Assembly (NCBI RefSeq): GCF_003852535.1
Contig: NZ_QAJP01000007.1
Location: 186,001 to 250,000 of the forward strand
Reading direction: 5' to 3'
DNA from: Herminiimonas sp. KBW02
Lineage (GTDB): Bacteria; Pseudomonadota; Gammaproteobacteria; Burkholderiales; Burkholderiaceae_D
Length of the DNA: 64,000 nt
The translations under genes were made by a program, and so were the position numbers. The stretch's first letter is position 1. Each line of letters starts with the position of its first letter. Below the pieces are notes generated by a model. That model saw only the letters and a program-made list of their open reading frames with translations, had not been told where the DNA came from and ran no database searches. Positions 9,037-16,668 of this stretch are shown in pieces.

Positions 9037-9659
9037 GCTGCTTCCGGTATCGCTGAACGTGGCATTGCCACAAAGCCAGGCAACTGCTCTATGCGTGCCA
9101 GCCATGCACGTACGGCCGGATACTGATCCAGCGGAATGCCGCCTTCCGGTGCATGTGCCACATACGAATGGCAAGCCAGGTCGGCGATGCTCGGATGATC
9201 GGTCGCAAGGTAGTGGCGCGTGGCGAGATGCTGCTCCATAAAGGCGAGCAAATCATGGCCGATTTCGGCTGCACGGACCGGATCATCCTTACCCATTTTC
9301 CATAAACGGTAGATGCGCGCATTGGCCGGGCCGTAACGCAATTCGCCTGCTGCTATCGATAGCCAGCGCTGAACCTGTGCAGCACCGATGGCATCTTCCG
9401 GCAACCACAGACTACCCGCAGCGTAACGTTTGGCCAGATACACCAGAATGGCATTGCTGTCGCTCAGGACCAGGTCGCCGTCACACAGCACCGGAATCTG
9501 GCCGAGTGGATTGAGTTGGCGGAAATCAGCAGAGGCGCGCAGCGCCGCATCCGCATTCACTGCTTCAAATGGGATATTGAGCAGGTTCAGGAACAGGGCG
9601 ACGCGATGGCAGTGGCCGGACAGGGTGACGCCATAGAGTTTGATACCGGGGGTACTCAT
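9033..9659 (-). CDS. Glutathione S-transferase
   Basis: 208 residues with the two-domain GST layout. The N-terminal thioredoxin-like domain starts KLYGVTLSGHCHRV, contains the cis-Pro loop GQIPVLCDGDLVLSDSNAIL (the DSNAI part binds the glutathione gamma-glutamyl group), and is followed by an all-helical domain with PSIADLACHSYVAHAPEGG. The catalytic residue is probably a Ser or Thr near residue 12-14. The stop overlaps the next gene. A Shine-Dalgarno (AGGAG on the minus strand, 9663-9667) precedes the start. The 102-base gap to the LysR gene at 9762 is the likely shared regulatory region. Confidence 0.9.
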   Translation of the reverse strand: MSTPGIKLYGVTLSGHCHRVALFLNLLNIPFEAVNADAALRASADFRQLNPLGQIPVLCDGDLVLSDSNAILVYLAKRYAAGSLWLPEDAIGAAQVQRWLSIAAGELRYGPANARIYRLWKMGKDDPVRAAEIGHDLLAFMEQHLATRHYLATDHPSIADLACHSYVAHAPEGGIPLDQYPAVRAWLARIEQLPGFVAMPRSAIPEAA

Positions 9660-9761
9660 GATTTACTCCTTCAGTTTTGGTGACTAGATCTTATGTATTC
9701 CTTAAATTGATGTAAATTAGGTGAAATTGAAATTTACTGTTTCACAAATAGGAATAGTCAT

Positions 9762-10661
9762 ATGGATAGACTGGACGAGCTGGAAGTCTTTATCGCCATC
9801 CTGGATAGCGGCAGCCTGATCGCTGCCAGCCGTAAACTCCGGCGTTCGCCGCCAGCTATTACGCGGGCCCTGGGCTCGCTGGAAGAGCGTGTCGGCACCC
9901 GTCTGTTTGAGCGCACAACGCGTCGTCTGGTGGCGACTGAAGCGGGCTCGCGCCTGGCGCAACATGCGCGACGTGTACTGGCTGATTACGAGGAGACCGT
10001 GCAGGAAGATGCGTCCGCGCCTTTACGCGGCGTGTTGCGGGTAACCGCGCCAGTTGTGTTCGGGCGGCGGCATATTGCGCCCATCGTTAATAGCTATCTT
10101 GATCAGTATCCGGAGATGCGGGTAGAGCTGGTAACCAATGATCGCAATCTGGATTTGATAGAGGAAGGGATAGATGTCGGCGTGCGCATCGGTACGCTGG
10201 CAGATACCAGCATGGTGGCGCGTCGGGTCGGGCAAGTACAAAGCTTGCTGGTCGCCAGTCCGGACTATATTGCGCGCAAGGGCAAGCCGGAATCGATAGC
10301 TGACATTGCCGCGCATGATGTAATTTTTACGGCGATACGTGAAAAAGCTCCTGAATGGCGCTTCCGCCATAACGGACGTGAACACATTGTGGCCCTCGCA
10401 CCACGTTTGATCGTGAATGAAATTGATGCGGTATTACTGGCAGCCAAAGCTGGCCGTGGCCTGGCGCGCGTGTTGTCGTATCAGGTTGCAGATGAGTTGC
10501 GCGCCGGCACCTTGTTGCGCGTGTTGCCTGAAATCGAATCACCGATGTTACCGGTACAACTGATCGTACCCAGCGCGCGCCTGCTGGCAGCCAAATCAAG
10601 AGCTTTCCTTGATCTTGCCATCAGCAAATTAGGTACATTAAACGTTATCCAGACTTCCTGA
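9762..10661 (+). CDS. LysR-family transcriptional regulator
   Basis: 299 residues, the standard LysR size. The N-terminal winged helix-turn-helix covers residues 1-60 (MDRLDELEVFIAILDSGS, AASRKLRRSPPAITRALGSLE, GTRLFERTTRRLVATEAG in short pieces). A ligand-binding domain of the CrgA/AaeR-like subgroup follows (VLRVTAPVVFGRRHIAP). It is transcribed away from the GST/PNPOx pair, the classic arrangement for a LysR regulator and its targets, so it probably controls them. The AT-rich 102-base gap is the likely operator, but I could not assign a specific T-N11-A site with confidence. Confidence 0.92.
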   Translation: MDRLDELEVFIAILDSGSLIAASRKLRRSPPAITRALGSLEERVGTRLFERTTRRLVATEAGSRLAQHARRVLADYEETVQEDASAPLRGVLRVTAPVVFGRRHIAPIVNSYLDQYPEMRVELVTNDRNLDLIEEGIDVGVRIGTLADTSMVARRVGQVQSLLVASPDYIARKGKPESIADIAAHDVIFTAIREKAPEWRFRHNGREHIVALAPRLIVNEIDAVLLAAKAGRGLARVLSYQVADELRAGTLLRVLPEIESPMLPVQLIVPSARLLAAKSRAFLDLAISKLGTLNVIQTS

Positions 10662-11093
10662 TGTTTTGCGTTTAAGTTCGCTTAACATTCGACATCACCC
10701 GAGGTTTTTATCGCTTCTTGCCGGGAACAGGCGCGTCAAGGTTACGTCTGTTTTAATCCCATCTTTTTATTCAGCGTGTACGAGTTTTGCTGAATCCGTT
10801 TTTTCATTTCTTCCGTATAAGTATCCATGACGAATCAGTTTCTATTTGTCAACGAACGCTGTGTAAAGTACTTGGTATTAAAGTTGACAAATGTAAATGA
10901 ACTTATGCGCCATTTGTGACTCATGTTATAAATGTTGATAACGAGAATTTAATACTTTGCTCTAAGGGCTGTTTTGTTTGCAAGAGACAGGAGAGGCATA
11001 CCCGGCATCAAGCGCTGCAAATCTAAGAAACCAATCAATAAGTTGTCGAGTTTGTTGGCAAACGACAATTTTTATAGAAAGGACAATAGGCGC
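10662..11093 (+). promoter_or_regulatory. Long non-coding upstream region of the wecB-nfr cluster with inverted repeat
   Basis: 432 bases without a credible gene. A perfect 10-bp inverted repeat, ATTTGTCAAC at 10844-10853 and GTTGACAAAT at 10883-10892, is separated by 29 bases. A third related element, CATTTGTGAC at 10911-10920, pairs with the ACAAATG at 10887-10893. The right arm contains a consensus -35 hexamer TTGACA (10884-10889), but no well-spaced -10 follows it; TATAAA at 10927-10932 is another -10-like element. A frame open from a TTG at 10974 extends wecB by 40 residues and is not preferred. The layout suggests a regulated promoter with dimer binding sites. Confidence 0.5.
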
Positions 11094-12281
11094 ATGAAAA
11101 TACTTTCAATTTTTGGCACGCGTCCCGAAGCCATCAAAATGGCCCCATTGGTACGCACCCTGGAACAGGCCGCCAGCATCGACTCGGTGGTTTGTATTAC
11201 GGGGCAGCACAGAACCATGCTGGAACAGGTAATGAACCTGTTCGACATCAAGGCTCATCACGATCTCGATGTGATGGTGCCGAACCAATCCCTGAATTCC
11301 CTGTGTTCCCGCATTTTTGCCAAGCTTGATCCTATTCTGGAAAGCGAACGGCCGGATCGTGTACTGGTGCATGGAGATACCTCAACAGCAATGGTGGCAG
11401 CGACTGCAGCATTTCACCGGCGCATCCCGGTGGGCCATGTGGAAGCGGGTTTACGCACCGGCGACCTGAGCCAGCCATGGCCGGAGGAAATGAACCGGCG
11501 CGTGATTGACGTCATGAGCGATTTCCTGTTTGCGCCGACCGTCAGTTCACGCGATAACCTGCTGCGCGAGAATCTCGGTGGTCGTGTTGTCGTAACCGGT
11601 AATACGGTGATCGACGCCTTGCAATTGACAGCGCAGCGCCTGAATAAGGATACGAACCTGCGCGCGAAACTGGATGCCAGGTTTCCCTTCATTACACCGG
11701 AACGCCGCATCTTGCTGGTTACCGGTCACAGGCGTGAAAACTTCGGTGACGGTTTTGCGCATATCTGCGAAGCATTAGCAGAGCTGGCCAGGCGTCCCGA
11801 CATCGATATCGTCTATCCGGTACACCTCAATCCCAATGTGCGCGGCCCGGTTCAGCAGTTGCTGTCGAACCTGCCGCGCGTGCATTTGATAGAACCACTG
11901 GATTACCTCGAGTTTGTGCGCCTGATGCAGTTGTCGCACGTGGTACTGACGGATTCCGGCGGTGTGCAGGAAGAAGCGCCGTCATTGGGTAAACCGGTAC
12001 TGGTCATGCGCGATGTCACTGAGCGTCCGGAAGCGGTAGCCGCCGGAACAGTACAACTGATAGGAACCAGCAAGAAACGCATTGTCGATGGAGTCGATCT
12101 CCTGTTCGATGATGAGAAAAAATACCGTCAGTTTTCCAATGTTGTGAATCCTTACGGCGACGGCCACGCTTCGTCGCGCATCGTGCGCGCCCTGCTGGGC
12201 AAGGATTTCGAAGAATTCAATACCGACGCTGATGCAGCCCTCAGCGAATTTATCTCCCGAGGAAATTATGCGCGTACTTAA
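11094..12281 (+). CDS. wecB: UDP-N-acetylglucosamine 2-epimerase (non-hydrolysing)
   Basis: 395 residues from the ATG at 11094, behind AAAGGA at 11079-11084. The enzyme interconverts UDP-GlcNAc and UDP-ManNAc in the cytoplasm. Family signatures are IFGTRPEAIKMAPLV at the N terminus, HGDTSTAMVAA, the HVEAGLRTG segment with PWPEEMNRR, TGHRRENFG and DSGGVQEEAPSLGKPVL. Catalytic acidic residues and His are in these motifs. It overlaps the next gene (BcsB-like) by 14 bases. In E. coli wecB is also nfrC, one of the genes needed for phage N4 adsorption. Finding it in front of nfrB and nfrA is strong context for a ManNAc-containing glycan. Confidence 0.95.
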   Translation: MKILSIFGTRPEAIKMAPLVRTLEQAASIDSVVCITGQHRTMLEQVMNLFDIKAHHDLDVMVPNQSLNSLCSRIFAKLDPILESERPDRVLVHGDTSTAMVAATAAFHRRIPVGHVEAGLRTGDLSQPWPEEMNRRVIDVMSDFLFAPTVSSRDNLLRENLGGRVVVTGNTVIDALQLTAQRLNKDTNLRAKLDARFPFITPERRILLVTGHRRENFGDGFAHICEALAELARRPDIDIVYPVHLNPNVRGPVQQLLSNLPRVHLIEPLDYLEFVRLMQLSHVVLTDSGGVQEEAPSLGKPVLVMRDVTERPEAVAAGTVQLIGTSKKRIVDGVDLLFDDEKKYRQFSNVVNPYGDGHASSRIVRALLGKDFEEFNTDADAALSEFISRGNYART

Positions 12282-14522
12282 TCGCATCTCTGAGCCATCA
12301 CATAGCCGGATGCCATCCCGTTCATCCTTGTTCAGGCCGCTACTGGCTACAGTCCTGTTGTCCGCTGTTACTGCCAGCGCCTGGTCAGCAGACGGCGTAG
12401 GGCGTCATTTCCTGCAAATGGCGTCGGATCAGTCGGTGATGCGTCAGGTGACATTGAAAGAGCTGGGCATCACCAATCCTATAATCTTTACCGGTGCTGA
12501 AAGTCAGCGCGAATTATTCCTGCCGGTCCCTGCCGGTGTGCCGGTGATGAATGCTTCCCTGCAATTCAATGCGAGTTATCTGCGCGCTGACGGTGGTCGT
12601 ACTTCGATGGCTTTGTCGATCGATGGTTATCCGACGGTTGCGCGCAGGCTGGCGGAAGATCAGGGCGACCTCAGCCAGGGGATTGCGATTCCCGGACAAG
12701 CGCGCAACGATGGTTTTGTAAAGTTTGGTATCACCTGGTCTTCGGTGATATCGGAGACTGTGTGTAGCGACCAGCGCGCTCCGGGTAATGCCTTGAGGGT
12801 AGAGCCCAGCTCACGGTTTACTTATAGCTATGATCGGAGCGCGATCAAATCAATCGCCACTGCGTGGAGCGCCTTACCACCGAATCCGGTCTTGCTGGTA
12901 TCCGGCCGCAACCTTACTCCGGACGCTTACGATACTGCATGGCGTATGGGCCTGACCCTGAAGCGTGCCGGCAAACGGCCGCGCTGGATGGCGTTGCCGG
13001 CAGTGGGTGACACCGTCAATCTTTCCGCGATCAGCGTACCTCCCGAGTTGCGTGTCGTCCCTTCATTTGCTTCTTTAATGAATGGTGATGCGCAATACAA
13101 GATCAAGAACAATGCGGAAATCGCAGCCTTGTTCATTCTTGGTAACCAGGGACAGTTCCGCGCTGATCTGGTGGTGGCTGATGCGGCGATGAATACCAAT
13201 CTGCGCAATGCGATGAATGCGCTGGGGGCGGAAATTCAGGCGAGTTCACCGGATTCCGGTGCAATCTTCCAGAACTGGCTGAAAACCGATGTGGCCATCC
13301 TGGATCAACCCAATCAAGCTGACCAGGTTCGCCTGGCTTCCTTCGTCGGCAGCCCGGTCATCATGGTAGCGGCCAAAGGCGGCAAGAATGCGCCGCTTTG
13401 TTCGATACCTTGTGGCGCCCGATAGCCGCTTCCAAAGATCTGACGGTCGAGTCAGCTGAAGCGTTGCGCGCCAAAGCGTCCACTGTATTGCTCAGTCAGT
13501 TCGGCGGTATCAACGGTACGATGGAAGTGTCGGAAAAAGCCGAACGTGCAGTCTCATTCGAAATTGGCGAGCTGGTGGGCAGTGGCCGCCTGCCTAGCCA
13601 GGTCGTGTTTGATCTGTCCGCGGCTCCCGGTACCAATGGCGAAGCGCCGGTTGCTTCCATTTTCATGAATGACTATTTGCTTGGTGCGCACGTGATGACG
13701 GCGGACGGCAAGCCGCATCGTGTCGCGGTGGATATCCCGTACTACACACTGGCGGCACGCAACATCATACGTATTGTTTTCATACGTCAGTCTTCCAAGC
13801 AGCATTGCCATGACACGACGACTTCATTCCCGGTCGCGATTTTTCCGGGCAGTCATTTGAAACTGAAGCAAATGGCACCTGGCGATAACTTCGTCGGTAT
13901 TGCGGCACGCTATGCGAAAGAAAGTACGCTCATCGTCAAGGACGCATGGCTGCAGGATGCGCCGGTGATGTTGCCGATGACGGTACGTATGGCGGACGCC
14001 GCGGGTTTGTCTTCTATACATAGTCAATTCTCTGTACTGAAGCAGGGCGAAGCCCTGAAGCCGAGCACGCCATTCCTGGCGCTGGATGCGCCGCCGGAAG
14101 GCAAGGCTGCGGCTGAAGAGCATAACGGTATGCTGGTGCTGAACGGTGCGGAGAAAAAACCTATCCTGCAATTGAAAGGACTGGATCGCATCGGTGTGGC
14201 GGAAGTGGTCGAAGTCAACGGTCAGAGCGGCATCCGTTTCTATAGTGTGGGTAAAAACATGCCGGTCCTCAGCAGTTCCTTCCGTCTGGCACATGGCAAT
14301 CTGGCGGTGATTACCGATGCCGGGCCAGTACTGCAAATTGACAAGAACGATCCGACCGATAGCCGGTTTGCGAAGGAAGATAATCCCCAATCCATATGGC
14401 AGCGTCATATGGAATGGTGGCTGGCTGCGATTGCAGTGATTATCTTTATCCTGATCTCTGCACGCGTGGCACAAGTTCGCCGCAACAAGCGTAAAGCGGC
14501 GGGATCGCAACAGGGTCTGTGA
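12268..14522 (+). pseudogene. BcsB-like periplasmic polysaccharide-synthase subunit, split by a one-base frameshift
   Basis: Start ATG at 12268 behind GAGGAAA. The first frame gives a signal peptide (LFRPLLATVLLSAVTASAWS) and BcsB-like carbohydrate-binding segments (RELFLPVPAGVPVMNASLQF), then stops at 13425. The second frame resumes with AALFDTLWRPIAAS from about 13392 and runs to 14522, ending in a transmembrane anchor (WWLAAIAVIIFILISA) and a basic tail. The joint is at 13387-13398, where GCGCCGC would read GCGGCCGC if one G were added. The repaired product is 751 residues, the normal BcsB size. BcsB is the inner-membrane-anchored periplasmic partner of cellulose synthase. The rest of the frame is intact, so this may be a sequencing error, a recent mutation or, less likely, recoding. 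Confidence 0.8.
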
Positions 14523-14523
14523 T

Positions 14524-16668
14524 TTGAGTGCCGATTCTCTATTCTGGCCGATATTCTTTGCGCAGTATTACAGCGTACTGGAGAGCATTGGTGTCGTAGT
14601 GGCGGTGCTCATCATGATCTCCAGTTTTGATGATTTGTTTATCGATGGCTGGTACTGGACGCGTGAGATTATCCGGAAATTCAGGTTCCGGAATAATGAC
14701 AGCTATCGTCCGTTGACGCCGGAACAAATCAAGGAGCGCGAAGAGCAACATCTGGCGATCATGGTGCCAGCCTGGCTTGAGTATGACGTGATCGCGCAGA
14801 TGATAGAAAGCATGGTGGCGACGCTTGATTATCGTAACTACACCGTGTTCGTCGGTACTTACGTCAATGATCACAGAACGATAGAAGAAGTGGAACGCAT
14901 GCGACGTCGCTATAAGCAATTGCGCCGTGTCGAAGTGCCGCATGACGGTCCTACCTGCAAGGCCGATTGCCTGAACTGGGTGATACAGGCGATTTTCCTG
15001 CACGAGCAGCAAGCCGGGATCGAATTTGCCGGCGTCATCCTGCACGATAGTGAAGACGTGTTGCATCCGCTGGAACTGAAGTTTTTCAATTATCTGTTGC
15101 CGCGTAAAGACATGATCCAGTTGCCGGTCGCCTCGCTGGAGCGCGAGTGGTATGAATTGGTGGCAGGTGTTTACATGGATGAGTTTGCCGAATGGCATGC
15201 CAAGGATCTGGTGGTGCGTGAAAGCGTAACAGGTACTGTGCCATCGGCCGGTGTAGGCACCTGTTTCTCGCGCCGTGCCTTGCTGGCACTGGCTGCGATT
15301 ACCGATAACCAACCGTTCAATACGGAAAGCCTGACCGAAGATTACGACGTCGGTAATCGTCTGGCAGCGATGGGCATGAAAGCCATCTTTGCCGTGTTCC
15401 CGGTTGATTTCGTCACCCGCGGGCGGCGCTGGTTTGGCCTCGGCCCGGACCAGGAGCGCGTCATACGCATGCCTTTATGTGTACGCGAATTCTTCCCCGA
15501 TACATTCCGCACTTCGTACCGGCAAAAGGCCCGCTGGGTGCTGGGTATCAGTATGCAGAACTGGGAACAGATGGGCTGGCGTGGTTCGTTCGCGCATAAA
15601 TATCTGTTGTTCCGTGATCGCAAAGGGATAGTGACCTCCATCGTCAGTGTGGTGGCGTATGTGCTGTTCTTCCAGTTCATTCTGTTTTATCTGGCGCATC
15701 TGGCTGGTATCTGGACGATGGAATTTCCCAGTATCTTTGTCGAGGGTAGCTGGTTGCAGTGGGTGGCTCAGTTCATTCTGTTTGCACTGGCCTTGCGTGT
15801 AATCCAGCGGTTTTACTTCGTGGCGCGCCTGTACGGTTGGGAACATGGCCTGATGTCTATCCCGCGCATGGTAGTGGGCAACGTCATCAACTTCATGGCG
15901 GTATGCCGCGCATGGAAACTGTTTTCCGGCCATATGCTGATGGGGAAAAAGATGGTCTGGGACAAGACCATGCACGATTTCCCGACTACTTCGCAATTGG
16001 TGCAGAAGCGCCAGTTGCTGGGTGAAGTGCTGACGGCATGGCAAGCGGTTGATGCTGACAAGATGAACAATGCCCTGGAAGAACGCGAAAAAACGCATCG
16101 GCCACTGGGCCGTATCCTGATTTCGAACGGCTGGCTGGATGAAGAAACGCTGGCTGAAGCGATCGCCTTCCAGTCCGATCTGCCGCGTGCCAATCTGGAT
16201 GCGGAACTGATAGAGAAGTATGCCGGTTATTTACCGCTGGAGCTGTGTGTGCGCCTGCGCATGCTGTACATCGGGAATGATATGCACAATCGCCCGTTGG
16301 TCGTGGTGGCGGCACCGCTGACACAGGAAGAGATGCAGGAAGTATCCATTGTGTTTGGCCAGGACCCGGCGCTGCGCATTGCGCGTGATAGTGAAATCGC
16401 CGCCGGCTTGCGTTTCCTGCGTGGTGAAACCGATGCCTTCCGGCCGCTGCCGGAAGGCGCTACCGGTGTACCTCTGCTGGGCGATTTGCTGATAGAGCGC
16501 GGCCTGGTACGGAGGGAAGCATTCGATGCTGCGATGGATGCTTACCGGCCGGAAGAACATGGGCGCATTGGTGATTATCTGGTTGCCAGCGGTGTCATCG
16601 AACGTCATGTCATAGAACAGGTAGTGGAAGAACAACGTCGTCTGCGTGCAGCACAAGAGAGCCATTAA
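14524..16668 (+). CDS. nfrB: NfrB-like processive glycosyltransferase with C-terminal MshEN-type modules
   Basis: 714 residues from a TTG start behind AGGG at 14512-14515. It is an inner-membrane GT2 synthase. The N-terminal helix is followed by the GT2 core: KADCLN, the ILHDSEDV acidic motif, SLTEDYDVG and QKARW (QxxRW). The segments HDSEDVLHPLELKFFNYL and AGVGTCFSRRA closely follow E. coli NfrB as I remember it. Several helices lie at about 375-460. The C terminus carries an MshEN-like repeat at 527-550 with a GspE_N-like fold, and a second tandem pair at 651-674 and 681-704 (RIGDYLVASGV with Gln 704). MshEN repeats bind c-di-GMP, so activity is probably switched by that messenger. It sits between the BcsB-like gene and nfrA. 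Confidence 0.93.
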   Translation: MSADSLFWPIFFAQYYSVLESIGVVVAVLIMISSFDDLFIDGWYWTREIIRKFRFRNNDSYRPLTPEQIKEREEQHLAIMVPAWLEYDVIAQMIESMVATLDYRNYTVFVGTYVNDHRTIEEVERMRRRYKQLRRVEVPHDGPTCKADCLNWVIQAIFLHEQQAGIEFAGVILHDSEDVLHPLELKFFNYLLPRKDMIQLPVASLEREWYELVAGVYMDEFAEWHAKDLVVRESVTGTVPSAGVGTCFSRRALLALAAITDNQPFNTESLTEDYDVGNRLAAMGMKAIFAVFPVDFVTRGRRWFGLGPDQERVIRMPLCVREFFPDTFRTSYRQKARWVLGISMQNWEQMGWRGSFAHKYLLFRDRKGIVTSIVSVVAYVLFFQFILFYLAHLAGIWTMEFPSIFVEGSWLQWVAQFILFALALRVIQRFYFVARLYGWEHGLMSIPRMVVGNVINFMAVCRAWKLFSGHMLMGKKMVWDKTMHDFPTTSQLVQKRQLLGEVLTAWQAVDADKMNNALEEREKTHRPLGRILISNGWLDEETLAEAIAFQSDLPRANLDAELIEKYAGYLPLELCVRLRMLYIGNDMHNRPLVVVAAPLTQEEMQEVSIVFGQDPALRIARDSEIAAGLRFLRGETDAFRPLPEGATGVPLLGDLLIERGLVRREAFDAAMDAYRPEEHGRIGDYLVASGVIERHVIEQVVEEQRRLRAAQESH

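Noticed and set aside
9037-9174. N-terminal extension of the PNPOx-family protein
   Set aside because: It lies wholly inside the GST gene, has a Cys/Arg-rich non-homologous sequence, and the ATGA overlap at 9033-9036 gives a natural coupled start.
10974-11093. 40-residue extension of WecB from a TTG codon
   Set aside because: No family similarity, and the ATG at 11094 has a good Shine-Dalgarno and gives the canonical N terminus MKILSIFGTRPE.
13398-14522. Second half of the BcsB-like gene as an independent gene
   Set aside because: No Shine-Dalgarno before its first possible start, no signal peptide, and its sequence continues the upstream frame exactly at the joint.
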